From Streptomyces sp. JJ66 (GTDB taxonomy: Bacteria > Actinomycetota > Actinomycetes > Streptomycetales > Streptomycetaceae), in NCBI RefSeq assembly GCF_019303495.1, contig NZ_JAEVFI010000018.1, forward strand, positions 225 to 64,224: a DNA stretch of 64,000 nt, in the 5' to 3' direction. Of this stretch, positions 34,001-42,260 are shown piece after piece. Position numbers and translations under genes: made by a program. The notes under the pieces are model-generated. The model saw nothing but the letters and a program-made list of their open reading frames with translations. It did not search any database and had not been told where the DNA came from. How positions within the stretch are numbered: position 1 is the first letter of the stretch; the number at the start of each line of letters is the position of its first letter.

Positions 34001-34247
34001 CGGCCTGCTCCGCGCCTACCGCCGCCTCACCGGCGTCCGCGCCCCGGTGCGGCTGCGGCTGACGCGCTCGGGCTCGTCCTTCACCGGCGCCTGCTCCACG
34101 GACGGCGGCGCGAGCTGGCGCACCGTGGCCACGGTGACCGTGCCGGGCACCGCCACCGCCCAGGACGCGGGCCTGTTCATGACCACGGCGAGCGGCGGCG
34201 GCGACACCCGTGCCACGGTGGAATTCCGCGACTGGACGACGAGGTGA
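31080..34247 (+). CDS. Secreted alpha-N-acetylglucosaminidase, GH89 family
   Basis: 1055 residues. A twin-arginine signal (SRRALLGSAGALGAG) and a Gly/Pro/Thr linker are followed by the NAGLU N-terminal domain (about 50-125), the TIM-barrel (HGVNEVLVTPGTEAVYHRLL, PWWLLQNMSHYGGPVS, MSAVLPGYFGTVPRDF, THFKMDLLHEGGDPGD, WVILGWQENPRRELL, TAFMPEAAERDP with likely catalytic acidic residues) and the helical C-terminal domain (to about 760). Two extra beta domains follow: an NEW3-like region (about 770-880) and a laminin/DUF1349-like lectin domain (about 890-1055). Family enzymes release terminal alpha-linked GlcNAc from glycans such as mucin or heparan sulfate; here the substrate is inferred. Confidence 0.9.
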   Translation: MVSGLSRRALLGSAGALGAGTALTGSAPGFSPQDPAPPGGGPTGAPTGNPAGGDPTGVAPARAALRRLLPDHADQFTLRLLDGGEERFTVDGDSGAVTVAGTSPATVLTGVHWYLKYTCRAHLSWAGSQTELPRQLPAPQQPVEQRATVPHRFALNDTHDGYTAPYADWPRWERLIDVLALHGVNEVLVTPGTEAVYHRLLTDFGYSDAEARAWIPAPSHQPWWLLQNMSHYGGPVSPGLLADRADLGRRITARLRELGMSAVLPGYFGTVPRDFATRNPGARTVPQGTWAALPRPDWLDPRTAAFRDVAAAFYAHQRELFGAVTHFKMDLLHEGGDPGDVPVPEASRAVEEALRRAHPEATWVILGWQENPRRELLDGLAHPERMLIVDGLSDLERVTDREADWGGVPYAFGTIPNFGGRTTLGAKTHLWTERFTTWRDRSGSALTGTAFMPEAAERDPAAFELFSELAWREQPVERAAWFTEYAHFRYGAPDRAAEDAFAALRETAYRISSTDGRPHDSIFAARPDLAARSGTRYATHAPAFDLPSFDAAFAALLNVSPALRGSDAYRHDVTDTARQAVGNRSWLLIGQLQHAYATKDRTAFGKLAALWLDLIRLLDDVTGGHRLFLLGPWLADARRAAADAGADAAERARLERTARVLITTWADRATASGGNLVDYANRNWHGLTADYHLPRWQTYLDELADALAADRPPQDIDWYAREEAWTRQTNDYPQRPVHDAHRTARRAHDVLARAPYQGSLTASADPRVLRPGGATTLTAAFRNENGLRATGTVDLTLTGLERAQPQGPTSFDTVAPGARAQADWRVTAADSALRDPLRPLPYELAATFGPQGENRVRTARAGTLFLAGELDPGLRTHTTNDAVFGQLGARYAVHGGGNDLWRTREQFGTVYRPGGLRDGGSVTVDVTAQPDTGPWARAGIIARNSLPEARGRGVVNLAITPGNGVVLSYDPDGGGLLRAYRRLTGVRAPVRLRLTRSGSSFTGACSTDGGASWRTVATVTVPGTATAQDAGLFMTTASGGGDTRATVEFRDWTTR

Positions 34248-34304
34248 CACGGCGCCTGAGGTGCGGGGCGGACGAGGCGCGGGGCTGGCCGGAGCGGAAC
34301 TGAC

Positions 34305-34330
34305 CCCCGGGCGGGCCTGCCTGCCCGGGG
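34305..34330. terminator. Bidirectional terminator between GH89 and SRPBCC genes
   Basis: CCCCGGGC (34305-34312) and GCCCGGGG (34323-34330) pair across a 10-nt loop between two convergent genes. Confidence 0.7.
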
Positions 34331-34333
34331 CGC

Positions 34334-34858
34334 TCACCCCTGTTCGGCGAGCTTCCTGACACCTTCCAGCGTGGCGTCGATGCCCCGCCGCAGGACGCTG
34401 ACGCGGTAGGCCATGATCTCTTCCTCCTGGCCCGGGGCCTGTTCGATGGCCCGGGCCAGCCCGGAGGGGCCCAGGCCGATGCGCACGGAGTGCCGGAGCC
34501 GGGTTCCGCCGCCCTCGGGGGCCACGTCGTAGCGCCAGGTCGCCAGGGGCTTGGCCGGGGCGCCGGGGCTGTCCTGCGGCGCTTCCGGGGCGTGCACGAC
34601 GTAGGAGTAACCGCGCTCGGGTTCCAGCTCGATCACCGTGCTGACCGTCCGCCACTCGCCCATGTGCGCGCTGCGGTTGTGGCCCGCGAAGCGCGCCCCG
34701 AGGGCCATCGCGTCCGCGCCGTCGAGCCAGGCCACGCGCTGGAGCTCCGGGCTGAACCGGGTCGGCAGCTGGATGTCGGTCACCAGGGCCCACACGGTGG
34801 CGGGGCTCGCGTCGATCAGCACCTCACTGGCCACTTCGGGCTCGTCCGCGAATCGCAT
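34334..34858 (-). CDS. SRPBCC (START/polyketide-cyclase-like) protein
   Basis: 174 residues. The fold's order is clear: EVLIDASPATVWALVTDIQLPTRFSPELQRVAWL, a HMGEWRTVSTVIELEPERGYSYVV strand pair, TWRYDVAPEGGGTRLRHSVRIG, and a long C-terminal helix that caps the cavity (LRRGIDATLEGVRKLAEQ). Such proteins bind hydrophobic ligands; no catalytic residues identify a reaction. It stands alone, 480 bp from the dtd gene of the same strand. Confidence 0.85.
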   Translation of the reverse strand: MRFADEPEVASEVLIDASPATVWALVTDIQLPTRFSPELQRVAWLDGADAMALGARFAGHNRSAHMGEWRTVSTVIELEPERGYSYVVHAPEAPQDSPGAPAKPLATWRYDVAPEGGGTRLRHSVRIGLGPSGLARAIEQAPGQEEEIMAYRVSVLRRGIDATLEGVRKLAEQG

Positions 34859-34985
34859 GGTCTCTCCTCACCCTCGTCACCGCGCCTGCGCGGCCATCGT
34901 CGTCCACACCGGACGACTTCGGTGACGAGTGTGTCCAGGGTCACGAACCTCCGCTCAGGGGAAGGGAGTTGACCGGGCAGAGAGG

Positions 34986-35411
34986 TCAGACCTCCACCAG
35001 CACGGTGAAGGGGCCGTCGCCCAGCAGGGACACCTTCATGTCCGCGCCGAAGCGGCCCTCGGCCACCTCCGCGCCCAGCGCCCGCAGCCGCGCGCACACC
35101 TCGGCCACCAGCGGCTCCGCCACCTCGCCGGGCGCCGCCGCCTGCCAGGTGGGACGCCGCCCCTTGCGCGCGTCCCCGTACAGCGTGAACTGGCTGATCA
35201 CCAGCAGCGGTGCGCCCAGGTCCGAGCAGGACTTCTCGCCGGACAGGACGCGCAGCCCCCACAGCTTGCGGGCCAGCTTCTCCGCCTGCTCCGGACCATC
35301 CTCGTGCGTGACGCCGACGAGGACGCACAACCCCTCCCCGACGATCTCCCCGACCGTCTCGCCGTCCACCGTCACGCTGGCGCCGTTCACCCTCTGAACT
35401 ACTGCTCGCAT
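34986..35411 (-). CDS. dtd: D-aminoacyl-tRNA deacylase
   Basis: 141 residues, full length. The cross-subunit active-site motifs SQFTLYGD and the C-terminal [13 protein letters not shown] ending are present, with [17 protein letters not shown] at the N-terminus. The enzyme frees tRNAs mischarged with D-amino acids or glycine. The C-terminal Gly-Pro motif appears as [10 protein letters not shown], normal for the family. Confidence 0.95.
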   Translation of the reverse strand: MRAVVQRVNGASVTVDGETVGEIVGEGLCVLVGVTHEDGPEQAEKLARKLWGLRVLSGEKSCSDLGAPLLVISQFTLYGDARKGRRPTWQAAAPGEVAEPLVAEVCARLRALGAEVAEGRFGADMKVSLLGDGPFTVLVEV

Positions 35412-35513
35412 GGGTCCATGATGCGCCGGATGGGTGCCAAGTCGCTGCGCGCCTCCCGCCCGAAGTGACACGATGCGGGCACCGGACACCAGGCCGGGGA
35501 CAAGGGGACGACC

Positions 35514-36143
35514 ATGAGCACAGCCGGAGCCGGCGGGACCCCCGGCACCGTACCGGCGGCCGGTGGCCTGCCGCCGCGGCAGCGCGGCTCGCGGGACACG
35601 CCTGACAGCGAGGTCACCGACACTTCGGTCACCGACAGCCCAGTCACGGACAGCGAGGTCACCGGCACCGAGGACCCGGCCGCGCTCGGCCTGCCCCAGC
35701 TGCGCGCCCTGCGCCGCGCCGCCCAGCGCGACGAGGCGGACCTCAGCTACGTGCGCAGGCTGCTCCAGGGCCGTATCGACATCCTGCGCGCCGAACTCGC
35801 CGACCGGACGGGCCCGGCCACGCCGCTGGTGGACCGCCTGCCGCAGATCCTGGCCGACGGCCCCACCACCCGGCACCGCTCCTCCCGTCATATGACGGTC
35901 ACCACACCGCGCGGCGCGGAGTACCGGGAGCTGGCCGCAACGATGCTCGCCGAAGTGGAGCTGTCCGACCTGCCCTCCCGCACCGACGGTGAGCTGCGCG
36001 AGGCGATGGGCCGCCTGAAGCGCTACGAGCGGCAGGTCTCGCAGCGGCGGCTGGCGTTCCAGCGGACGGCCGACGATTGCGGCACCGAGATCGCCCGCAG
36101 GTACCGTGAGGGCGAAGCACACGTTGACGACCTGCTCGCCTAG
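35514..36143 (+). CDS. rsiG: RsiG anti-sigma factor, c-di-GMP-dependent
   Basis: 209 residues with AAGGGG upstream of the ATG. The signature E-x3-S-x2-R-x3-Q-x3-D occurs twice: Glu74-Ser78-Arg81-Gln85-Asp89 and Glu172-Ser176-Arg179-Gln183-Asp187. In S. venezuelae RsiG these two coiled-coil motifs bind a dimer of c-di-GMP and hold the sporulation sigma factor WhiG inactive. The disordered N-terminus carries four VTDS/VTDT-type repeats (34-52), which are not part of the known function. Old annotations call this an aerial mycelium formation protein. It is divergent from dtd. Confidence 0.93.
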   Translation: MSTAGAGGTPGTVPAAGGLPPRQRGSRDTPDSEVTDTSVTDSPVTDSEVTGTEDPAALGLPQLRALRRAAQRDEADLSYVRRLLQGRIDILRAELADRTGPATPLVDRLPQILADGPTTRHRSSRHMTVTTPRGAEYRELAATMLAEVELSDLPSRTDGELREAMGRLKRYERQVSQRRLAFQRTADDCGTEIARRYREGEAHVDDLLA

Positions 36144-36194
36144 GCGACCCCTTAGGGCGGGACGGGCGTCCCCAGCAGCACCGAGGTACCGCTG

Positions 36195-37247
36195 ATGCCG
36201 CCCACTCCCGCCGAGCCGCCCGCCATACCCACCGTCCCCGGGCCTGCCGCGCCCGAAGCCACCGCACCTGGCCCGTCCGCCGCCGTGCGGCCCGCGCACA
36301 CCGGGCAGGCGCCGCCGGTGCTGGCCGAGGTCGTCCGCTCCGGGTTCGTGGAGGGGCACCACCGTGGCTCCCTCGTCGTCCTGGACGCCGACGGGGCCGT
36401 CGAGTGGGCGCTCGGCGACGTCGCCGCTCCCGTGTTCCCGCGCTCGTCGAACAAGCCGTTCCAGGCCGTGGCATGCCTGCGCGCGGGCGCCCCGCTGGCC
36501 GGTGAGCGGCTGGCCCTGGCCGCCGCCAGCCACTCCGGCGAAGCCATCCACCGCGAACTGGCCGCGAAGGTGCTGGCCGAGCACGGCTTCACCGAAGACG
36601 CCCTCCAGTGCCCGCCCGACCTGCCGCTGGACCCGGAGGAGGCCGAGGCGTACCTGGCGGCCGGGCACGCCCGCGCCCGGCTCACGATGAACTGCTCCGG
36701 CAAGCACGCCGCGATGCTCGCCGCCTGCCGGGCCGCGGGCTGGTCCACCGACGACTACCTCGACCCGGGGCACCCCTACCAGCGTCTGGTCGCCGACGCC
36801 CTGGCCGGGGCCGCTGGTGAGCCCGTCGCCGCCACCGGAACCGACGGCTGCGGCGCGCCGCTGCTCGCCGTCTCCCTCACCGGCCTCGCCCGCGCCTTCC
36901 GCGCGCTGGTCACCGCGCCACAGGGCACGCCGCAGCGCCGGGTGGCCGACGCGATGCGCGCCCACCCCGAGTACGTCGCCGGGACCCGCCGCCACGACAC
37001 CTGGCTGATGCGTGAGGTGCCGGGCACGCTGGCGAAGATGGGCGCCGAGGCGGTGCAGGCGGTCGCGCTGCCGGACGGGCGGGCGCTGGCCTTCAAGCTC
37101 GACGACGGCGGCACCCGTGCCCTGGGCCCGGTGCTGGCGCGCGCCCTGGAACGCGTGGGCGTGACGTCGCCGGTGCTCGCCCGCATCGGCGCGCACCCCC
37201 TGCTGGGCGGCGGCGTGCCCGTCGGCGAGGTGCGCGCCGCGTTCTGA
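36195..37247 (+). CDS. L-asparaginase II-family protein
   Basis: 350 residues. A 40-residue Pro/Ala-rich lead precedes the Asparaginase_II domain: [53 protein letters not shown] and [13 protein letters not shown] (with the conserved Ser-Lys pairs and Cys). This family is structurally like serine hydrolases and unrelated to bacterial AnsA/AnsB. Asparagine hydrolysis is the known activity of its characterised relatives. Cytoplasmic; no signal peptide. Confidence 0.85.
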   Translation: MPPTPAEPPAIPTVPGPAAPEATAPGPSAAVRPAHTGQAPPVLAEVVRSGFVEGHHRGSLVVLDADGAVEWALGDVAAPVFPRSSNKPFQAVACLRAGAPLAGERLALAAASHSGEAIHRELAAKVLAEHGFTEDALQCPPDLPLDPEEAEAYLAAGHARARLTMNCSGKHAAMLAACRAAGWSTDDYLDPGHPYQRLVADALAGAAGEPVAATGTDGCGAPLLAVSLTGLARAFRALVTAPQGTPQRRVADAMRAHPEYVAGTRRHDTWLMREVPGTLAKMGAEAVQAVALPDGRALAFKLDDGGTRALGPVLARALERVGVTSPVLARIGAHPLLGGGVPVGEVRAAF

Positions 37248-37318
37248 GGGGCAGGCGTACGTAGGGTGATCCCCACCGGCTCACGCCGACCGTACGTCCC
37301 GCCTGCGAAGGAGTCGCC

Positions 37319-37717
37319 ATGACCGAAGAGCCCGCACACGACCCGGAGGTCCTGCAGCTCGCCGCGAAGGTCTTCGACCTGGCCCGCGCCGGTGAGACGG
37401 ACACACTCGCCGCCTACGTAGACGCCGGTGTCCCGCCGAACCTGACCAACGACAAGGGCGACACGCTGGTCATGCTGGCCGCGTACCACGGGCACGCGGA
37501 CGCGGTGCGGGCGCTGCTGGAGCGCGGCGCGGAGGCGGACCGCGTCAACGACCGGGGCCAGACGCCGCTGGCCGGGGCGGTGTTCAAGGGCGAGCTGGAG
37601 GTCGTCCGCGCCCTGGTGGCGGGTGGCGCGGACCCCTCAGCGGGCACACCCAACGCCATCGACACCGCCCGCATGTTCGCCCGCGACGACATGCTGACCC
37701 TGTTCGGCCAGCGGTGA
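37319..37717 (+). CDS. Ankyrin-repeat protein
   Basis: 132 residues with GAAGGAG before the ATG. About three ankyrin repeats (NDKGDTLVMLAAYHGHADAVRALLERGAEAD; NDRGQTPLAGAVFKGELEVVRALVAGGADP) cap a helical N-terminus. Such small proteins bind partner proteins; the partner is not evident. A TAGGGT -10-like box is at 37264-37269. Confidence 0.88.
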   Translation: MTEEPAHDPEVLQLAAKVFDLARAGETDTLAAYVDAGVPPNLTNDKGDTLVMLAAYHGHADAVRALLERGAEADRVNDRGQTPLAGAVFKGELEVVRALVAGGADPSAGTPNAIDTARMFARDDMLTLFGQR

Positions 37718-37745
37718 GAGGCTGCCTGAGATCGCGGTTCGGGAT

Positions 37746-37763
37746 CTGAGTACGCGTACTCAG
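37746..37763. promoter_or_regulatory. 18-bp perfect palindrome upstream of a membrane protein gene
   Basis: CTGAGTACGCGTACTCAG is self-complementary over its full length and ends 33 bp before the next start codon. Its length and position suit a dimeric regulator. Confidence 0.6.
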
Positions 37764-37796
37764 GTCACCGGGCGTGAAGTGGGGAATCCTGGAGCC

Positions 37797-38192
37797 ATGG
37801 ACCAGCAGACGCGCACCCGCGGCCCTCTCCACCAAGCTCTCTCCGTCTTACTCATGGCCGTGATCGCGGGAGCGGCATGGGCCGCGTGGCTGGGCTGGGA
37901 CCAGCACCGCGAGGTCGGCGCGGACAGCGGCCCGTACGAGGCGTGGCAGATCCTGGGCCTGGCGGTGACCTTGCTGCTCCCGGTGGTCTGGGCGGCGTCC
38001 CGCCGCTACGTCCCCGGCGCGGTGCTCGGCACGACGGCGGGCCTGGCCATCGCGGCATACCTCGACTGGTCGGACGACGCGAGCGGCCTGTTCGGGGTGG
38101 GGGTCCTGCTGCTAGTGCTGGGCAGCCTGGCCGGGACGGCACTGGTTTCGGCAGCGGTACGGGCCTGGCCGCGCCCCCGACTTCCCGCGTAA
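37797..38192 (+). CDS. Small integral membrane protein
   Basis: 131 residues with four predicted membrane helices (about 13-32, 50-66, 72-88, 95-118) and little else. TGGAGCC precedes the ATG. It looks like a streptomycete membrane protein of unknown role. The palindrome at 37746-37763 probably controls it. Confidence 0.75.
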   Translation: MDQQTRTRGPLHQALSVLLMAVIAGAAWAAWLGWDQHREVGADSGPYEAWQILGLAVTLLLPVVWAASRRYVPGAVLGTTAGLAIAAYLDWSDDASGLFGVGVLLLVLGSLAGTALVSAAVRAWPRPRLPA

Positions 38193-38241
38193 TCACCTGC
38201 CGTCGCCAGTTCCGCACGGGGCCAGGGACTAGGCTCGCCGC

Positions 38242-38568
38242 ATGGCTGAGTACCTACAGGTGGCCACGGCCACCCAGACTCGCGAGGAGGCCGTACGGCT
38301 GGCTCAGTCGGTCGTGGCGGCCCGGCTGGCGGCCGGTGCGCAGATCGTCGGCCCGGCGGCGTCGGTGTTCTGGCACCAGGGTGAGTTCGGCACGGGTGAA
38401 GAGTGGCAGCTCGTGCTCAAGACCCGCGCCGACCGATACGCCGCGCTGGAAACGCACCTTCTGGAACACCACCCGTGGAAGAACCCGGAGGTCTCCTCGG
38501 TGCCCCTGTCAGGGGCGCCGGGCTACCTGCGCTGGATCGACAAGACCACCCAGCCCGACGCGACCTGA
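38242..38568 (+). CDS. cutA: CutA-like divalent-cation tolerance protein
   Basis: 108 residues, CutA1 fold: YLQVATATQTREEAVRLAQSVVAARLAAGAQI at the N-terminus, VFWHQGEFGTGEEWQLVLKTRAD in the middle, and NPEVSSVPLSGAPGYLRWI, which replaces the common PEIIAL-type strand. CutA forms very stable trimers; a copper role is disputed. The ATG follows a TAGGCT box (38230-38235) by 6 nt, so it is likely leaderless. Confidence 0.92.
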   Translation: MAEYLQVATATQTREEAVRLAQSVVAARLAAGAQIVGPAASVFWHQGEFGTGEEWQLVLKTRADRYAALETHLLEHHPWKNPEVSSVPLSGAPGYLRWIDKTTQPDAT

Positions 38569-38600
38569 TCCTCCCGCCCGGGCGCGCTCCCCGGGCCGGG

Positions 38601-39530
38601 CTACTTCACCGAGCCTGCCATGACGCCCTGGACGAAGTGGCGTTGGAAGGCGAAGAAGACGAGGACGGGTACCACCAGGGAGAGGAACGCGCCGGGTGCC
38701 AGGATGCCGATGTTGGAGCCGAACTGGCGCATCTCCGATTGCAGGGCCACCGTGAGCGGCTGCGACGAGGTGTTCGCGAACAGCAGGGCGACCAGCATGT
38801 CGTTCCACACCCACAGGAACTGGAAGATGGCCAGCGAGGCGATGGCGGGTTTGCCCAGGGGCAGGACGAGCCGGGTGAAGATGCGTCCTTCGCCGCCGCC
38901 GTCGATGCGGGCGGCCTCCAGCATCTCCTTCGGGATCTCGGCGAAGTAGTTGCGCAGCAGGAACACGGCGAACGGCAGCCCGTAGGCGACGTGGAACAGG
39001 ACGACGCCGGGGATGGTGCCGAACAGGCCGAGCGTGCCGAAGAGTTTCGCGACCGGCAGCAACCCGATCTGCACCGGCACCACCAGCAGGGCGACCACGA
39101 GCAGGAAGATGGCGTCGCGGCCGGGGAATTCCAGCCAGGCGAAGGCGTATCCGGCGAGCGCGGAGACCGCGACGACGAGGAACGTCGCCGGGACGGAGAT
39201 CAGCACGGTGTTCCAGAACGCCTGGGTGATGCCGGAGTCGGCGAGCAGGGCGCTGTAGTTGTCGAAGGAGAGCTGGGCCGGGTCGGTCAGCGCCGTCCAC
39301 CAGCCGCTGGAGGCGTTGGCGTCCTCCGCGCGCAGGGAGGAGAACAGCAGCCCGGCCAGCGGGGTGATCCACACCAGGGCGATGAGGACGAGCAGGGCTT
39401 GCACCAGGCTGTTGTTGAGGGCGGACGTGACGCGGCGCAGCGGGGAGCGGGGGCGGACGGGGGCGGCGAGGGCACCGGCGACCGCGGGCGCCCCGGCTGG
39501 TTTCCGCGCAAGCGTGCCTGGGGTACTCAC
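38601..39530 (-). CDS. Sugar ABC transporter permease, MalG type
   Basis: 309 residues from a GTG at 39530 that overlaps the upstream stop. Six membrane helices and the cytoplasmic EAA loop EMLEAARIDGGGEGRIFTRLVLPLGKPAI, plus the FLWVWNDMLVALLF segment of CUT1 permeases. It pairs with the 39527-40864 permease. No ATPase gene is present; streptomycete CUT1 systems share the ATPase MsiK encoded elsewhere. Confidence 0.92.
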   Translation of the reverse strand: MSTPGTLARKPAGAPAVAGALAAPVRPRSPLRRVTSALNNSLVQALLVLIALVWITPLAGLLFSSLRAEDANASSGWWTALTDPAQLSFDNYSALLADSGITQAFWNTVLISVPATFLVVAVSALAGYAFAWLEFPGRDAIFLLVVALLVVPVQIGLLPVAKLFGTLGLFGTIPGVVLFHVAYGLPFAVFLLRNYFAEIPKEMLEAARIDGGGEGRIFTRLVLPLGKPAIASLAIFQFLWVWNDMLVALLFANTSSQPLTVALQSEMRQFGSNIGILAPGAFLSLVVPVLVFFAFQRHFVQGVMAGSVK

Positions 39531-40864
39531 GACTGGCTCCTGCGGAAGCGGCGGACGTTGAAGATCATGGCGGGGATCACCAGGACGAGCAGCAGCACGG
39601 CGAGCGCGCTGCCCAGACCCTGGTCGTTGCCGCCGCCGAAGGAGACCAGCCACATCTGGGTGGCCAGTACCGTCGCGTCGGGCTGCACGGGGCCGGGGGC
39701 GATGATGTAGACGAGGTCGAAGACCTTCATCACGTTGATCACCATCGTCACGAAGACCACCGTCAGCACGGGGGCGAGCAGCGGCACGGTGATCAGGCGG
39801 AAGATCTGCCATTCGCTGGCGCCGTCCATGCGGGCGGCTTCCAGCGCGTCGCGCGGCAGGGCGGCGAGCCCGGCGCCGATGAGCACCATGGCGAAGCCGG
39901 TCCAGATCCACACGTAGGCGCCGATGATGGCCGGGGTGACCAGAGCCGGGCTGAGCCAGGAGACGCCCTGGTAGGGCTCGGCGAAATTGGCCGCGGGCAG
40001 CCGCACGGTGTAGGGGCCGTCGGGCAGGCCGGTGAGGGCGAAGGAGCCGTCGGCGGCGGTGGTGGTGGAGGCGGCGACGGTGCCGTCGGCGGCGACGGCT
40101 TCCACGGCCATCGTCGGCAGCCCGGACTCTCCGGGGTCTACCTGGCCTTCGTCCCCACCCCCGCCGGGGACGAAGTCCAGGTAGACGACGCCGCTGAGCG
40201 CGTCGTCGCGCGCGTCAGCGGGGGCGGCGGGCTCGGCGCCGTCCGGCACGTCGCCGGGGGCGATCCCGACGAAGCCGAGCGTCACCGTCTCACCGGGTGC
40301 GGCGGGCGACGGCGTCACGTAGGAGCCGCCTGGCCCGGCCGCGAGCGCGTCCTCGCGGGGACGCGCCGTCGGGTAGGGGGAGGGCGCGGTGAAGGTGTCG
40401 TGGACGGCGACGACGGCCGCGTTGAGCACCCCCTTGTCCGGGTCGTGTTCGTAGGCGAGGCGGAAGATGATCCCGGCGGCCAGGAAGGACACGGCCATCG
40501 GCAGGAACAGCAGCAGTTTGAACGCCGTCGCCCAGCGGATCTTCTCCGTCAGCACGGCGAGGATGAGCCCGAGTCCGGTGAGCAGGACGGGGGCGACGAC
40601 GACCCAGATCGTGGAGTTGCGGATGGCCGTGAGGGTGGCCGGGTCGCGGAACATCTCGGTGTAGTTGCCGACGCCGACGAACCGGGTGCCGGAGGCGTCG
40701 AACAGGCTGCGGCCCACGGAGAACAGCACCGGGTACACGACCAGCGCGCCGAGCAGCAGCGCGGCGGGCAGGACGAAGGCCCAGGCGACCAAACGTTTGC
40801 GGCGCTGGGCGCGGCGCCGCCGCTGGGCGGCGCCGGGGGTGGCCGGGGCGAGCGTGGTGGTCAC
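39527..40864 (-). CDS. Sugar ABC permease, MalF type, with extracellular SdrD-like domain
   Basis: 445 residues from a GTG at 40864, against about 300 for usual CUT1 permeases. Membrane helices near 26-50, 84-106 and 115-136 are followed by a 150-residue insert (about 155-305) on the outer face, then the remaining helices. Within the insert, DALSGVVYLDFVPGG, DPGESGLPTMAVEAV and DGSFALTGLPDGPYTVRLP form an SdrD B / CNA-B-like beta-sandwich. The EAA loop (ALEAARMDGASEWQIFRLITVP) is normal. E. coli MalF has a periplasmic loop at the same place that contacts the binding protein; this domain may do likewise. Confidence 0.9.
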   Translation of the reverse strand: MTTTLAPATPGAAQRRRRAQRRKRLVAWAFVLPAALLLGALVVYPVLFSVGRSLFDASGTRFVGVGNYTEMFRDPATLTAIRNSTIWVVVAPVLLTGLGLILAVLTEKIRWATAFKLLLFLPMAVSFLAAGIIFRLAYEHDPDKGVLNAAVVAVHDTFTAPSPYPTARPREDALAAGPGGSYVTPSPAAPGETVTLGFVGIAPGDVPDGAEPAAPADARDDALSGVVYLDFVPGGGGDEGQVDPGESGLPTMAVEAVAADGTVAASTTTAADGSFALTGLPDGPYTVRLPAANFAEPYQGVSWLSPALVTPAIIGAYVWIWTGFAMVLIGAGLAALPRDALEAARMDGASEWQIFRLITVPLLAPVLTVVFVTMVINVMKVFDLVYIIAPGPVQPDATVLATQMWLVSFGGGNDQGLGSALAVLLLVLVIPAMIFNVRRFRRSQS

Positions 40865-40883
40865 GGCGTCGGGTGCCTGTCCG

Positions 40884-42215
40884 TCAGCGGTCGAAGGCGT
40901 CGGCCGCGGCGGCTTCCAGCTGCTCGGCGGTCGCCTTCGGGTCGGAGGGGTCGCGCAGGAAGTCCTGGAGGAGTTTCCACTCGCCCTTGCCCACGGTGCC
41001 GCCGAACGCGGCCGGGGCCTGGTCGGACATGTCGAAGCGCACGCTGTCCCCGGCCTCGACGAGTGACTGGGCGGTCTGCCGCGTCAGGTCGTCGGCGTAG
41101 GCGGAGACATCCAGTTCGCGGTTGGGGGAGAGGTAGCCGCCCGCCTTCGCCCACACCGCCGCCGCTTCGGGGGTGGCCAGGAACTCGATGAGCGACATCG
41201 CGGCCTCCTGGTGCTCGCCGTCCTTGAGGACGACGGCCGCGTCCCCGCCGCTGACGACGGGCTTGGGGCCGCCGTCCACGGGCGGGAAGAGGAAGAACCT
41301 GGCGTCCTCACCGAGCGTCTTGCCGAAGTCACCGGCCACCAGCGCGCCCACGAAGTCGCCCTCGTAGACCATCGCGGCCTTGGGCTCGGGGCCGAAGACG
41401 TGCTGGACGGAGGTGGGGAAGTCGGTACGCAGCGCGGTGTCCGCGCCGCCCGCGACCAGTTCCTTGTCGGAGAACAGCTCGCCGAGCGTGGTGAGCGCTT
41501 CCACCACGGACGGGTCGGTCCACGGGATCGCGTGATCGGCCAGCTGGTCGTACTTTTCTGGCCCGGCCTGGGAGAGGTAGACGTTCTCGAACCAGTCGGT
41601 CAGCGTCCAGCCGTCCTGGCCCGCGACGGAGAAGGCGGGCAGGCCGGAGTCGGAGATCGTGCGCCCGTTCTCCAGCATCTGAGCGTAGGTGGCGGGTTCG
41701 TCCACGCCCGCCTGCTCCAGCGCGTCCGGGCTGTACCAGACGAGCGACTTGTGCGCGGCCTTGAAGTACAGCCCGTAGTACTTCCCGCCCACGGTCCCGT
41801 AGTCCTTCCACACGTTTGCGAAGTTCTGCGTCACCTCCTGCTCGGCGTCCGCTGACAGCGGGGAGAGCCAGCCGCTTTGCGCGAACTGCTTGAGCACGCC
41901 GACCTGCGGCACCATCACGACCTCCGGCGCGTCGCCGCCCTCGATCTTGGAGCCGATGACGGTGGAGACGTTGTCGCCGGTGGACAGGAACTCCACGCTC
42001 GCGCCGGACTCCTCGCTCCAGGCGTCCAGCACCTTCTGGAAGTTCTTCTGCTCGGTGCCGGTCCACACCCCGGCCACGGTGATCGTCTGGCCGCTGAACT
42101 CGCCGTCGGACGCGGGGCCCGTGGTGCCGCCGTCGCCGCAGGCGGTGGCGGCCAGCGCGAGGGCGAGCGCCGTGGCGGCGGTGGCGGCGGTACGGGTGGC
42201 CGGGGTGCGTCTCAT
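40884..42215 (-). CDS. Extracellular sugar-binding lipoprotein
   Basis: 443 residues from the ATG at 42215, with GAAGGGA 8 nt upstream. The signal ends in the lipobox ALAATACGD. The mature protein is a cluster-1 binding protein (TITVAGVWTGTEQKNFQKVLDAW, GGDAPEVVMVPQVGVLKQFA, AMSLIEFLATPEAAAVWAKAGGYLSPN). It should deliver an alpha-glucoside-type or other oligosaccharide to the two permeases 19 bp downstream; the sugar is not predictable. Confidence 0.93.
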   Translation of the reverse strand: MRRTPATRTAATAATALALALAATACGDGGTTGPASDGEFSGQTITVAGVWTGTEQKNFQKVLDAWSEESGASVEFLSTGDNVSTVIGSKIEGGDAPEVVMVPQVGVLKQFAQSGWLSPLSADAEQEVTQNFANVWKDYGTVGGKYYGLYFKAAHKSLVWYSPDALEQAGVDEPATYAQMLENGRTISDSGLPAFSVAGQDGWTLTDWFENVYLSQAGPEKYDQLADHAIPWTDPSVVEALTTLGELFSDKELVAGGADTALRTDFPTSVQHVFGPEPKAAMVYEGDFVGALVAGDFGKTLGEDARFFLFPPVDGGPKPVVSGGDAAVVLKDGEHQEAAMSLIEFLATPEAAAVWAKAGGYLSPNRELDVSAYADDLTRQTAQSLVEAGDSVRFDMSDQAPAAFGGTVGKGEWKLLQDFLRDPSDPKATAEQLEAAAADAFDR

Positions 42216-42250
42216 CGGGTGGTCCCTTCGCGGCACAGCCATGACGTGTT

Positions 42251-42260
42251 ATGCATGCAT
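42251..42260. promoter_or_regulatory. 10-bp palindrome upstream of the sugar importer operon
   Basis: ATGCATGCAT lies 36 bp before the binding-protein start in an AT-rich pocket that otherwise interrupts GC-rich sequence. It is a candidate operator for a LacI- or GntR-type sugar regulator, which is not encoded nearby. Confidence 0.4.

Noticed and set aside
31053..34793. Very long open frame on the minus strand opposite the GH89 gene
   Set aside because: It is the high-GC shadow of a secure glycosidase gene; its protein is a low-complexity Gly/Ala/Arg/Val string with no family.
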